Below are positions 22,419-31,368 of a stretch of DNA of 64,000 nucleotides, one piece after another. The notes under the pieces are model-generated. The model saw only the letters and a program-made list of their open reading frames with translations, was not told the DNA's origin and did no database searches. The stretch's first letter is position 1; each line of letters opens with the position of its first letter. The position numbers were made by a program, and so were the translations under genes. The stretch is from JBFWUM01 sp050247255. Lineage in GTDB: Bacteria > Acidobacteriota > Vicinamibacteria > Vicinamibacterales > UBA2999. Location: contig JBFWUM010000011.1 in assembly GCA_050247255.1 (NCBI GenBank), positions 23,468 through 87,467 of the forward strand, in the 5' to 3' direction.

Positions 22419-24262
22419 TATTCTACCGTCACCGACTTGGCGAGGTTCCGCGGCTGGTCGACGTCGCAGCCTCTGCGTACTGCGATGTGGTACGCAAGCA
22501 GCTGCAGCGGGATGGTCATGACGATCGGCGTGAGCAGCGCCGTCGTCGCCGGCATCGCCAGCTGGACGTCGTTGCCCGGATCGAGCACTGCGGCCATGCG
22601 CGGGTCGCCCTCGGTGGTGATGGCGATCACCGAGCCGCCGCGCGCCTTGGCTTCCTGCACGTTGCCGATCATCTTCTCGAACACGTGGTCGTCGGGCGCG
22701 ATGGCGACGACCGGCATCTGCTCGTCGATGAGCGCGATCGGCCCGTGCTTCATCTCCCCAGCCGGATAGCCCTCGGCATGGATGTAGGAGATTTCCTTGA
22801 GCTTCAGCGCGCCCTCGAGCGCGATCGGGTAGTTGATGCCCCGCCCCAGGAAGAGGAAGTCGGAGCGGTTGTAGAACTTCTCCGCCACTTTCTCGACGCC
22901 GGCCGAGGCCTTGATCGCCTGCTCGATGATCTGCGGCAGCTGGAGCAGCTCGTCGATGTGGCGGCGGATGTCGTCGGCCGCCAGCGTGCCCCGGACCTGG
23001 GCCATGTAGAGCGCAAGGATCTGCAGCGCCACGAGCTGCGAGGTGAACGCCTTGGTCGACGCCACCCCGATTTCCGGGCCGGCGTGGGTGTAGACGGTGC
23101 CGTTGGCCTCGCGGGTCGCCATGCTGCCGACCACGTTGCAGATGGCAATGCTGCTCGCCCCCTTCCGGCGCGCCTCGCGCAGCGCGGCGAGCGTGTCGGC
23201 GGTCTCCCCCGACTGCGTGATGACAATCGTCAGCTCGTTCTTCGCGACGATCGGGTTGCGGTAGCGATACTCGGAGCCGTAGTCGACTTCGACCGGCACC
23301 TGCGCCAGCGCCTCAATCAGGTACTTGCCAACGAGCCCGGCGTGCCACGACGTGCCGCAGGCGACGATGGTGACCTTCTGCAGCGCCCGGAAGGCCTCCT
23401 CGGGGATGTTCAGGTCCTCGAGGAAAATCTGCCCGCGGTCGAGGGAGACGCGGCCGAGGATGGTGTCGCGGGCGGCGGCCGGCTGCTCGAAGATCTCCTT
23501 GAGCATGAAGTGCTTGTGGCCGCCCTTCTCCGCCGCGATCGGATCCCACAGCACGCGCTGCGTGGTCTTTGAGACCGCCTTGCCCGCGTAGTCGGTGAAC
23601 TCGACGCCAGAGCGCGTGATGACCGCCATCTCTTCGTCGCCGAGGAAGACGACGTCGCGCGTGTGCGCCAGGATCGCCGGGATGTCGGAGGCGACGAAGA
23701 ACTCGTTCTCGCCGAGGCCGACGACAATCGGCGGGCCGTTGCGCACGGCGACGATCTTCTCGGGGTCGTCGACCGAGACGAGCACCAGCGCGAACATCCC
23801 GCGCATCTGCTGCAGCGCCCGGCGGACGGCGTTCTCGAGCCCGTCGGCCTGCATTTCGCGCTCGACGAGGTGGGCGACGATTTCGGTGTCGGTTTCGGTC
23901 TTGAACTGGTGCCCCTGCTGCTGCAGCTCGCGCTTCAGATCCAGGTAGTTCTCGATGATCCCGTTGTGGACGACGACGATCTTGCCCGTGCAGTCGCGGT
24001 GCGGGTGGGCGTTCTCTTCCGTCGGCCGTCCGTGCGTCGCCCAGCGCGTGTGGCCGACGCCGTAGAGGCCGTCAACCGGTTCGGCCTCGATCGCGTGCTC
24101 CAGGTTGGCCAGCTTCCCCGCCGAGCGGCGCAGCGAGATCCCTTCCGGGCTGACCACGGCGACGCCCGCCGAGTCGTAGCCGCGGTACTCCATGCGCCGC
24201 AGTCCGTCGAGGAGGACGGGGACGACCGGTTTCGAGCCGATGTAGCCGATGATTCCGCACAT
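22418..24262 (-). CDS. glmS: Glutamine-fructose-6-phosphate aminotransferase (isomerising)
   Basis: A 614-residue enzyme making glucosamine-6-phosphate from fructose-6-phosphate and glutamine, the first step to UDP-GlcNAc. The N-terminal nucleophile is Cys2 after the initiator (MCGIIGYIGS), followed by the glutaminase domain and two SIS sugar-binding domains (TQSGETADTLAALREAR, GVASTKAFTSQ). The C terminus is the conserved PRNLAKSVTVE. The ATG at 24262 is fixed by the need for an N-terminal cysteine; upstream in-frame codons are repeat spacer. glmU, the next pathway enzyme, is just upstream. Confidence 0.98.
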   Translation of the reverse strand: MCGIIGYIGSKPVVPVLLDGLRRMEYRGYDSAGVAVVSPEGISLRRSAGKLANLEHAIEAEPVDGLYGVGHTRWATHGRPTEENAHPHRDCTGKIVVVHNGIIENYLDLKRELQQQGHQFKTETDTEIVAHLVEREMQADGLENAVRRALQQMRGMFALVLVSVDDPEKIVAVRNGPPIVVGLGENEFFVASDIPAILAHTRDVVFLGDEEMAVITRSGVEFTDYAGKAVSKTTQRVLWDPIAAEKGGHKHFMLKEIFEQPAAARDTILGRVSLDRGQIFLEDLNIPEEAFRALQKVTIVACGTSWHAGLVGKYLIEALAQVPVEVDYGSEYRYRNPIVAKNELTIVITQSGETADTLAALREARRKGASSIAICNVVGSMATREANGTVYTHAGPEIGVASTKAFTSQLVALQILALYMAQVRGTLAADDIRRHIDELLQLPQIIEQAIKASAGVEKVAEKFYNRSDFLFLGRGINYPIALEGALKLKEISYIHAEGYPAGEMKHGPIALIDEQMPVVAIAPDDHVFEKMIGNVQEAKARGGSVIAITTEGDPRMAAVLDPGNDVQLAMPATTALLTPIVMTIPLQLLAYHIAVRRGCDVDQPRNLAKSVTVE

Positions 24263-24312
24263 ATCTCTGGTGCCTCGTTCCTGGTGCCTGGTGCCCGGTG
24301 CGTCGAGAGTTC
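24263..24312. repeat. GGTGCC-type tandem repeat between glmU and glmS
   Basis: The 50-nt spacer repeats CTGGTGCC, CGTTCCTGGTGCC and GGTGCCCGGTGC. Its 17-nt stretch GGTGCCTCGTTCCTGGT (24269-24285) is the exact reverse complement of 33732-33748 in front of the tRNA-Ser gene. Only one clear arm is present. Confidence 0.65.
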
Positions 24313-25701
24313 TTAGTGCCTGGAGCCCTTCTTCTTCGCCGCCCAGCCCTCTTTGTTCTCCTGGCGGCCGCGGGCGATGCCGAGTGCGCCGGCGGGAACA
24401 TCGCGGGTGATGGACGAGCCGGCGGCGACGTAGGCGCCCTTCCCTACCGTGACCGGCGCGACGAGCTGGCTGTCGCTGCCAATGAACACGCCGTCCTCGA
24501 TCACCGTCGGGTGCTTCTTCTCCCCGTCGTAGTTGCACGTAATCGTGCCGGCGCCGATGTTCACGCCGGCGCCGATCGTGGCATCGCCGAGATAGCTCAG
24601 ATGGTTGGCCTTCGAGCCGGCCCCCAGCGTCGTCTTCTTCAACTCCACGAAGTTGCCGATCCTTGCCCCCTCGCCCACCACCGTCTCGGGCCGCAGATGA
24701 GCAAACGGGCCGACGGCGACCCCATCTGCAACCCGCGCACCAACGATGAGGCAGAAGTTGTTGACCGTGACCCGGTCGCCGATTTCCGAGTCAGCAATGC
24801 GGACATGCGCCTGGATGTCGCAGGCCGCACCAATGCGGGACTGTCCCTCGATGACCACACCCGGGTGTATCACCGTGTCTGCACCAATCTGGACGTCCGG
24901 ATCGATGTAGGTGGTCGCCGGGTCGACGATGGTGACCCCGGCCGCCATCAGTTCTTCGTTCTTTCCCTGTCGCACAATCCTGCTCACGTCGGCCAGCTCC
25001 GTGCGGCTGTTGATGCCGCGAATTTCCTGCGCGTTCTCGACGAGCAGCGTTTCCACCGGCAGCTTGCGGCGGCGAGAGATCGCCACCAGGTCGGTCAGGT
25101 AGTACTCCCCTTGCGCGTTCTGTGAGGCGATGCCGCGCAGCGCGTCGAACAGCACGGCCAGGTCGAAGGCGTAGATGCCGCTGTTGATCTCGTGGATCTT
25201 CCGTTCCTCGGGCGAGGCGTCACGCTCCTCGACGATGCGGGCGATCCGCCCCTCGTGCCGGACGACGCGGCCGTAGCCGTAGGGCCGGTCGACGTTGGCC
25301 GTCACGACCGTGGCGGCGGCGCCGGCGGCCGTGTGTGTGGCGAGCAGACGCTGCAGCGTCGAGGCCGACAGCAGCGGCACGTCTCCCGACAGCAGGATGA
25401 GCGTCCCCGACTGCCCGCTCAGGAGCGGCTCGACCTGCTGGACAGCGTGCGCGGTACCCAGCTGCGGCTCCTGCAGGGCAAACTGGACGCCCGGCTCGCC
25501 CGCCAGGTGGGCGCGAACAGCGTCTGCCTTGTGGCCGACGATGACCGTGATGGTTGCCGGGTCAAGCGAGCGTGCCGTCTTCAGGACGTGGCGAATCAGC
25601 GATCGCCCTGAGATCGGATGCAGCACCTTGGGCAGGGCGGATTTCATCCGGGTCCCCTGTCCGGCGGCGAGAATCGCCACGTGAGTGGCCAGATTGGTCA
25701 T
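24313..25701 (-). CDS. glmU: Bifunctional N-acetylglucosamine-1-phosphate uridyltransferase / glucosamine-1-phosphate acetyltransferase
   Basis: A 462-residue enzyme producing UDP-GlcNAc for peptidoglycan and lipopolysaccharide. The N-terminal pyrophosphorylase domain has LAAGQGTRMKSALPKVLHP; the C-terminal left-handed beta-helix has hexapeptide repeats (for example IGAGVNIGAGTITCNYDG) and the acetyltransferase site. The ATG overlaps the rsmI stop (ATGA). It ends in a basic tail (AAKKKGSRH). With glmS downstream this is a compact amino-sugar operon. Confidence 0.97.
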   Translation of the reverse strand: MTNLATHVAILAAGQGTRMKSALPKVLHPISGRSLIRHVLKTARSLDPATITVIVGHKADAVRAHLAGEPGVQFALQEPQLGTAHAVQQVEPLLSGQSGTLILLSGDVPLLSASTLQRLLATHTAAGAAATVVTANVDRPYGYGRVVRHEGRIARIVEERDASPEERKIHEINSGIYAFDLAVLFDALRGIASQNAQGEYYLTDLVAISRRRKLPVETLLVENAQEIRGINSRTELADVSRIVRQGKNEELMAAGVTIVDPATTYIDPDVQIGADTVIHPGVVIEGQSRIGAACDIQAHVRIADSEIGDRVTVNNFCLIVGARVADGVAVGPFAHLRPETVVGEGARIGNFVELKKTTLGAGSKANHLSYLGDATIGAGVNIGAGTITCNYDGEKKHPTVIEDGVFIGSDSQLVAPVTVGKGAYVAAGSSITRDVPAGALGIARGRQENKEGWAAKKKGSRH

Positions 25702-26543
25702 ACAACAGATTTCTTGTGTTTCTCGACCGCCAGATACACTTCCCTGGCCGGTCGGCCGTGCTCTTTCGCGACCCTGTTGATCGCGGCGCGACGTCCCAAA
25801 TTGCCAGTTTCTGTTATTCGCCAGAATTCACTGGCCAATACCTCGTCCGACACCTCAACATGCGTATCTTCAACAACTTCAATAGGTCCAACGACGATGG
25901 TGAACTCGCCGCGGGGGGAGTGAAGTCGCTGCGCGAGGGCGGAGGCTGAGCCGCGGAGGAACTCCTGATGTGCCTTCGTGAGCTCGCGAGCCACCATTAT
26001 TGGTCTTTCAGCCAAAAATAGGCTCGCCTCTTCCAGTGTTCGGCGGATTCTATGCGGAGCCTCGAAGAACGTGACCGTGTGTCTGGTCTCGGAAAGCACT
26101 GCCCACCAGCCACTTCTGTCTTTAGACCTAAGAGGTGGGAATCCAAGAATCGTCCACGGTGCCAACGGAAACCCTGATGCCACGCCAGCGGCGAGCGGGG
26201 CGCTGGCACCAGGAATCGGGTCGACCTCAATCCCTTGATCGATGCAGGCCCGCACCAATTCCAGGCCTGGATCGGAGATCGAGGGGGTGCCGGCGTCGGT
26301 CACCAGCGCCACCTTCTCCCCGGCTTCGAGTCGGGCCATCAAGCGGGGAAGCCGGGTTCGGGTGTTGTGCTCATGGAAGCTCAGCATCGGGGTGTCGATG
26401 CCGTGGTGGGCCAGCAATCCCCGGGTTCGCCGCGTATCTTCGGCGGCAATCACGTCGGCCTCCCGGAGCAGGCGCAGTGCCCGCAGCGTGATGTCCTCGA
26501 GGTTCCCGATGGGCGTCGAGACGAGGAACAACGTGCCGGCCAT
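25698..26543 (-). CDS. rsmI: 16S rRNA (cytidine1402-2'-O)-methyltransferase RsmI
   Basis: A 281-residue tetrapyrrole-methylase-fold enzyme that 2'-O-methylates C1402 of 16S rRNA. The hallmark N terminus is GTLFLVSTPIGNLEDITLRA, followed by AAEDTRRTRGLLAHHGI, VTDAGTPSISDPG (SAM site) and VARELTKAHQEF. The ATG at 26543 is the conserved start; a longer frame adds 26 non-conserved residues. The C-terminal domain after residue 220 is short and divergent. It overlaps glmU by 4 nt. Confidence 0.95.
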   Translation of the reverse strand: MAGTLFLVSTPIGNLEDITLRALRLLREADVIAAEDTRRTRGLLAHHGIDTPMLSFHEHNTRTRLPRLMARLEAGEKVALVTDAGTPSISDPGLELVRACIDQGIEVDPIPGASAPLAAGVASGFPLAPWTILGFPPLRSKDRSGWWAVLSETRHTVTFFEAPHRIRRTLEEASLFLAERPIMVARELTKAHQEFLRGSASALAQRLHSPRGEFTIVVGPIEVVEDTHVEVSDEVLASEFWRITETGNLGRRAAINRVAKEHGRPAREVYLAVEKHKKSVV

Positions 26544-26619
26544 GCGTGAAGCGGTTATTGTACTATTACGGGATGCGCGCTCACCGACGGACGAGACAGA
26601 GCGCCAGCCATGACCGGGC

Positions 26620-28278
26620 ATGTACCCATCGGAGCCATTTCCGCACTTCGTCGACGATTACCTCGCGTACCTCCACGAGGTACATCCGAGTAACGCCAGC
26701 CTGGACGGGGTGCACCTGCACGACGACCTGCTGGAGGACCTGAGCAAGTCGGCGGTCGACGCGCACGTCCGCGCCCTTGCCGGATTCTCCCGGCGCCTGC
26801 ATCAGATCGATCCCGCACTGCTCTCACCGTCCGACCGCGTCGACCACGCCATTCTCGCGGCGGACGTCGAAGGGCGGATGGTCGATCTCGAGCAGGTGCG
26901 CGGCTGGGAGAAGAACCCGCAGCCGTATGCCGAGATCATCGGCACCAGCATCGCCACGCAGGCGCTGTTCGCCTACGCCCCCGAAGCCGAACGCGCCCGC
27001 CGCGTGGTCAGCAAGCTGCGCCAGGTGCCGCGGCTGGTCGACGCGGCCCGCGACAACGTCAAGGACACGCCGGGCATTTTCGTGAAGGTCGGCCTCGAGA
27101 CGTGGCGCGGCGCGCTCAAGTTCATCGAGAGCGACCTGCCGCGCGCCTTCTCGACGCTCGACGACCTGCACATCCTCGGCGACCTCGCCGACACGTCCAC
27201 CGAGGCGGCGACGGCGATCAAGAGCTACATCCAGTACCTGGAGACCGATCTCGCGCCGCGCGCGAAGGCGTCCTTCCGCCTGGGGCGCGAGCAGTTCGAG
27301 CAGAAGCTGAAGCTCGAGGAGGGGCTGCCGCTCAGCGCCGACCGGCTGCTGGCCATTGCCGAGCGCGAGCTCCACGACGCGCAGGAGGAGTTCCGCTCGG
27401 TCGCCGGCAAGTTGAACGGCGGCGACCCGATCGCGGCCTGGCGCGCGGCGAAGGAGGAACATCCCGACGCCGGATCGCTGGTCGGCATCGCGCAGGAGCA
27501 GCTCAAAGAGCTCGAGGGGTTCCTCCGCAGGCAGTCGATCGTCAGCCTGCCGGACGGGGAGCCGGTGGTCGTCGCGCCGTCGCCCGATTTCTACCGCTGG
27601 GCGTTTGCCAGCATGTGGACGCCGGGGCCGTTCGAGACGAAGCCGAGCCGCGCCTACTACTACCTGACCGATGTCGATCGCTCCTGGCCGCCCGAGCGGC
27701 AGAAGGAGCACATGCGCGACTTCAACCTGCCGACGCTCTGGAACATCTCGATCCACGAGGTCTATCCCGGGCACTTCCTGCACTACCAGCACCTGCGGCA
27801 GGTCGAGTCGAAGGTGCGCAAGTCGATCTTCTTCGCCCCCGGATCGTTCGTCGAAGGCTGGGCGCACTACTGCGAGCAGATGATGATCGAGGCCGGCTTC
27901 CGCAAGAAGGACACCAGCCTCAAGGTCGGGCAGCTTGCCGAGTCGCTCGTCAGGCTCGTCCGCTTCATCGTCGGCATCCGGCTGCACTGCGAGGACATGT
28001 CGGTGGAGCAGGGGATGCGCTACTTCCGCGACGAGGCGTTCCTCGAGGAAGCGACCGCGCGGCGCGAGGCGGAGCGCGGGACGTTCGATCCGACGTATCT
28101 CGTCTACTCGGCGGGAAAGCTGATGATGCTCAAGCTCCGCCACGACTACAGGGAGCGGCAGAGCGGCAAGTTCTCGCTGAAGACGTTCCACGACGCGGTG
28201 CTGTCGCAGGGGAGCGCGCCGTTCTGGGCGCACCGGCAGCTGCTGCTCGGCGACACCGCGGACGCCGTGCTGGAGTAA
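26620..28278 (+). CDS. DUF885-family putative zinc peptidase
   Basis: A 552-residue protein of the DUF885 family. The HEVYPGHFLHY motif near residue 380 fits the family's metal site (HExxPGH), and GWAHYCEQMMIEAGF supplies the likely downstream glutamate region. It lacks an obvious signal peptide or lipobox, unlike many family members, so it may act in the cytoplasm. It is divergent from rsmI, and an fmdB-like gene follows after 6 nt. The peptidase role is inferred from family folds; the substrate is unknown. Confidence 0.88.
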   Translation: MYPSEPFPHFVDDYLAYLHEVHPSNASLDGVHLHDDLLEDLSKSAVDAHVRALAGFSRRLHQIDPALLSPSDRVDHAILAADVEGRMVDLEQVRGWEKNPQPYAEIIGTSIATQALFAYAPEAERARRVVSKLRQVPRLVDAARDNVKDTPGIFVKVGLETWRGALKFIESDLPRAFSTLDDLHILGDLADTSTEAATAIKSYIQYLETDLAPRAKASFRLGREQFEQKLKLEEGLPLSADRLLAIAERELHDAQEEFRSVAGKLNGGDPIAAWRAAKEEHPDAGSLVGIAQEQLKELEGFLRRQSIVSLPDGEPVVVAPSPDFYRWAFASMWTPGPFETKPSRAYYYLTDVDRSWPPERQKEHMRDFNLPTLWNISIHEVYPGHFLHYQHLRQVESKVRKSIFFAPGSFVEGWAHYCEQMMIEAGFRKKDTSLKVGQLAESLVRLVRFIVGIRLHCEDMSVEQGMRYFRDEAFLEEATARREAERGTFDPTYLVYSAGKLMMLKLRHDYRERQSGKFSLKTFHDAVLSQGSAPFWAHRQLLLGDTADAVLE

Positions 28279-28284
28279 TCGACC

Positions 28285-28590
28285 GTGCCACTCTACGAGT
28301 ATCAGTGCGAGGCGTGCGGCCAGCGCTTCGAGGCGATCCAGAAGTTCTCGGACGCGCCGCTCGAGAGCTGCCGCAAGTGCGGCAAGGGACCGGTGGCGAA
28401 GCTGCAGTCGTCGCCGGCGTTCCAGTTCAAGGGGTCGGGCTGGTACATCACCGACTACGCCAAGAAGAGCAGCAGCGAGGCATCGTCGGCGACAAAGACC
28501 GACACGAAGAGTGAGGCGAAGTCCGAGTCGAAGTCAGAGACGAAGACCGAGACGAAGACCGAGGCCAAGAGCGACCCCAAGCCGGCTTAG
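28285..28590 (+). CDS. FmdB-family zinc ribbon protein
   Basis: A 101-residue protein starting at a GTG six nt after the DUF885 stop. The N terminus MPLYEYQCEACGQRFE and the second pair CRKCGKG form the CxxC-CxxC zinc ribbon of FmdB/putative regulatory proteins. The second half is a low-complexity Lys/Ser/Thr/Glu tail (KSESKSETKTETKTEAKS). The regulatory role suggested by the family name is not demonstrated. Confidence 0.85.
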   Translation: MPLYEYQCEACGQRFEAIQKFSDAPLESCRKCGKGPVAKLQSSPAFQFKGSGWYITDYAKKSSSEASSATKTDTKSEAKSESKSETKTETKTEAKSDPKPA

Positions 28591-28672
28591 CGATGGTGGG
28601 TGGTCGGTGGTCGAGGGTCGGTAAATACCGGGGCGGTAACGACGATCAACCACCGACCACCGACCATCGGCC
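28591..28672. repeat. Tandem-arm hairpin between convergent fmdB-like gene and galU
   Basis: The left arm is GGTGGGTGGTCGGTGGTCG (from 28595); the right arm CAACCACCGACCACCGACC (28648-28666) plus ATCGG. The ~35-nt loop contains a small palindrome, GGTAAATACCGGGGCGG. The element occupies the exact interval between the two stop codons, so here it could act as a bidirectional terminator. Its units match those at 8223-8298. Confidence 0.8.
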
Positions 28673-29563
28673 TCACACCCCGATCTTCATATCCAACGTC
28701 TCGAGGTACTTGCGGAACGGCTCTGCCAGGTCCGGGCGCTTCAGCGCGAAGTAGACAATCGCCTTCAGGAAGCCGAGCTTGTTGCCGGTGTCGTGGCGGA
28801 CGCCGTTGACTTCGCACGCGTAGATCGGGCGCTCGCGCAGCAGGCGGCGCAGGCCGTTGGTCAGCTGGATCTCGCCGGTCCGATCGTTGGTGGTCGCCTC
28901 GAGTGCGGGGAAGATGTCGGGCGTCAGGATGTAGCGGCCGATGATCGCCAGGTTCGACGGCGCCTCGTCGCGCGGCGGCTTCTCGACCATGTCGGTGACC
29001 CGGTACACGCCGGGGCCGTGCGTGGAGCTCTCGTCCACGGCGACGATGCCGTAGCTCGAGACGTCCTCCGCCGGCACGCGCTCGACGCAGAGCACCGGCG
29101 CCCCGGTCTGCCCGTAGACGTCCATCATCTGCTTCAGCGCCGGCGGCTGCGCGTCGATCACATCGTCGCCGAGCACGACGGCGAATGGTTCGTCGCCGAC
29201 CAGGCTGCGCGTGACGAGCACCGCATGGCCCAGGCCGAGCGGTTCGCCCTGCCGCACGTACGACACGTTGATCAACCGCGAGATCTTCCGGATCTCCTCG
29301 AGCTGCGCCGTCTTGCCGCGCTGTTCCAGGAAACTCTCCAGCTCGAACGCCACGTCGAAGTGGTCCTCGATGGCGTTCTTGCCGCGGCCGGTGACGATGA
29401 CGATGTTGTCGATGCCGGAGGCGACGGCTTCCTCGACGCCGTACTGGATGACCGGCTTGTCGACGAGGACCAGCATCTCCTTGGGTTGGGCTTTGGTCGC
29501 CGGCAGGAAGCGGGTGCCGAGCCCCGCCGCAGGAAAGATGGCCTTGCGAATCGATCGATCCAT
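28673..29563 (-). CDS. galU: UTP-glucose-1-phosphate uridylyltransferase
   Basis: A 296-residue nucleotidyltransferase that makes UDP-glucose for envelope polysaccharides. The N terminus KAIFPAAGLGTRFLPATKAQ contains the GxGTRFLPATKAxPKEM signature, followed by VDKPVIQYGVEEAVASGI and the GHAVLVTRSLVGDEPFAVVL region. Length is normal. It is divergent from serS with a 34-nt spacer. Confidence 0.97.
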   Translation of the reverse strand: MDRSIRKAIFPAAGLGTRFLPATKAQPKEMLVLVDKPVIQYGVEEAVASGIDNIVIVTGRGKNAIEDHFDVAFELESFLEQRGKTAQLEEIRKISRLINVSYVRQGEPLGLGHAVLVTRSLVGDEPFAVVLGDDVIDAQPPALKQMMDVYGQTGAPVLCVERVPAEDVSSYGIVAVDESSTHGPGVYRVTDMVEKPPRDEAPSNLAIIGRYILTPDIFPALEATTNDRTGEIQLTNGLRRLLRERPIYACEVNGVRHDTGNKLGFLKAIVYFALKRPDLAEPFRKYLETLDMKIGV

Positions 29564-29597
29564 TGTCGCGATCCTAACTCAGATAAACTCACCAGCT

Positions 29598-30893
29598 ATG
29601 CTCGATCCGGCCCTGTTGCGAGAGGGAATCGCGTCCGTTCGCGAGGCCGTGCGTAAGCGCGGCGCCGACATGAATGCTGAGCTTGAGGAGCTGGCCGTGC
29701 TGGAATCGCGCCGCCGGCGGATGCTCCCGGAGCTCGAAGGGCTCAAGCGCGAGCAGAACGCGGCGGGCGACGAGCTGGCGCGGGCGAAGCGGCAGGGGCA
29801 GGACGTCGGCGGCATCCAGGAGCAGAACCGCGCGCGGGGACAGAAGATCAAACAGCTCGGCGTCGAGCTCGACACCCTCGAGCAGCGGCGCAACCGCGGG
29901 CTGCTGACCATTCCCAACCTGCCGCACGAAAGCGTCCCGGAAGGGAAGAGCGCCGCCGACAACGTGGAAGTGCGGCGTGTCGGCGAACCGACGGCGTTGT
30001 CCTTTACGCCGCAGGCGCACTGGGACCTCGGGCCCGCGCTGGGGATCATCGACTTCGAGCGCGGCACCAAGATCGCCGGGGCGCGCTTCAGCGTGCTGGT
30101 CGGGCAGGGGGCGCGGCTGGGGCGCGCGCTGATCAACTTCATGCTCGACCTCCACACCCGCGAGCATGGCTACACCGAGGTCGAGCCGCCGTTCATGGCG
30201 AACACCGCCTCGCTGACCGGCACCGGCAACCTGCCGAAGTTCGAGGCCGACCTGTTCAAGATCGGCGGCGACTGGGACCTGTACCTCGTGCCGACCGCGG
30301 AAGTGCCGCTGACCAACATGCATCGCGGCGAGATCCTGGACGGCCGCGCGCTGCCGATCCGCTACACGGCCTACACGCCGTGCTTCCGCAGCGAGGCCGG
30401 GTCGTACGGCGCCGACGTGCGCGGGCTGATTCGGCAGCACCAGTTCGACAAGGTGGAGCTCATGGTCTTCACGACGCCCGACCGGTCGTACGACGAGCTG
30501 GAGCGGCTGACGTCGAACGCGGAGGAAGTGCTCACGCGGCTCGAGCTGCCGTATCGCACCATGCTGCTGTGCACCGGCGACATGGGGTTTGCGTCGGCCA
30601 AGACCTACGACATCGAGGTCTGGCTGCCGAGCCAGCAGACCTACCGCGAGATCTCCTCGTGCAGCAATACGGAGGCATTCCAGGCGCGGCGCGCCAATAT
30701 CAAGTACCGGCCCGAGGGAACCGGCAAGGCCGAGTTTGCCCACACATTGAACGGATCGGGGCTGGCGGTTGGGCGTACACTCATCGCCATTCTCGAGAAC
30801 TACCAGCAGGCGGACGGATCGGTCGTGGTGCCCGAGGCGCTGCGGCCCTATATGAACGGCGTCGAGATCATCAGGAACACGAGCCATGGCTGA
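29598..30893 (+). CDS. serS: Seryl-tRNA synthetase
   Basis: A 431-residue class II synthetase. The N-terminal antiparallel coiled coil (residues ~30-100) binds the long variable arm of tRNA-Ser. Motif 2 lies around CFRSEAGSYGADVRGLIRQH, and motif 3 is NGSGLAVGRTLIAILENYQ. The ATG at 29598 (MLDPALLREG) gives the usual N terminus; longer upstream frames overlap galU. The tRNA-Ser(UGA) gene is 2.9 kb downstream, and the next gene starts before the serS stop. Confidence 0.98.
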   Translation: MLDPALLREGIASVREAVRKRGADMNAELEELAVLESRRRRMLPELEGLKREQNAAGDELARAKRQGQDVGGIQEQNRARGQKIKQLGVELDTLEQRRNRGLLTIPNLPHESVPEGKSAADNVEVRRVGEPTALSFTPQAHWDLGPALGIIDFERGTKIAGARFSVLVGQGARLGRALINFMLDLHTREHGYTEVEPPFMANTASLTGTGNLPKFEADLFKIGGDWDLYLVPTAEVPLTNMHRGEILDGRALPIRYTAYTPCFRSEAGSYGADVRGLIRQHQFDKVELMVFTTPDRSYDELERLTSNAEEVLTRLELPYRTMLLCTGDMGFASAKTYDIEVWLPSQQTYREISSCSNTEAFQARRANIKYRPEGTGKAEFAHTLNGSGLAVGRTLIAILENYQQADGSVVVPEALRPYMNGVEIIRNTSHG

Positions 30894-31368
30894 AATGACC
30901 CTGCGTGTAAACGGGGCAACCCGGCGCGTCGACGTGGAGCCATCGACCCCGCTGTTGTATGTCCTGCGGAACGACCTGGACTTGAGCGGCCCGCGCTTCG
31001 GCTGCGGCCTGGGGCAGTGCGGCGCCTGCACGGTGCTGATCAACGGCACGGCGGTGCGCTCCTGCACGCGCACCGTCTCGACGGCGCAGAACGTCGAGAT
31101 CACCACGCTCGAGGGGCTGGCGCAGAACGGCCAGCTGCATCCGGTGCAGCAGGCGTGGATCGACGAGCAGGTGCCGCAGTGCGGCTTCTGCCAGAACGGG
31201 CAGATCCTCACCGCCAAGGCGCTGCTCGATCGCAACCCGAATCCGTCGGACGCGGAAATTCGCCAGGCGATGGCCGGCACCTTGTGCCGATGCATGACGT
31301 ATTACCGCGTGCAGGCAGCGATCAAGCGCGCGGCGTCGGGACAGGCAGGGCGAGGGGTGACGGCATGA
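30886..31368 (+). CDS. (2Fe-2S)-binding small subunit of a molybdenum hydroxylase (IorA-like)
   Basis: A 160-residue electron-transfer subunit with an N-terminal plant-type ferredoxin domain (CGLGQCGACTVLING plus the downstream RSC) and a C-terminal helical domain with the second cluster (CGFCQNGQ and LCRCM). It resembles the alpha subunit of isoquinoline 1-oxidoreductase-type enzymes. It starts 8 nt inside serS and ends ATGA into the large subunit gene. Electrons from the Mo centre would pass through its two clusters, usually to a cytochrome c or other acceptor not encoded nearby. Confidence 0.92.
   Translation: MAEMTLRVNGATRRVDVEPSTPLLYVLRNDLDLSGPRFGCGLGQCGACTVLINGTAVRSCTRTVSTAQNVEITTLEGLAQNGQLHPVQQAWIDEQVPQCGFCQNGQILTAKALLDRNPNPSDAEIRQAMAGTLCRCMTYYRVQAAIKRAASGQAGRGVTA

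Noticed and set aside
24263..24538. N-terminal extension of GlmS
   Set aside because: The frame is open upstream, but GlmS needs cysteine directly after the initiator methionine, which fixes the start at 24262; the upstream part overlaps glmU and repeat DNA.
31017..31364. Longer start for the Mo hydroxylase large subunit
   Set aside because: It would overlap the small subunit in another frame and bury the twin-arginine signal; the ATG at 31365 overlaps the preceding stop as expected for coupled subunits.
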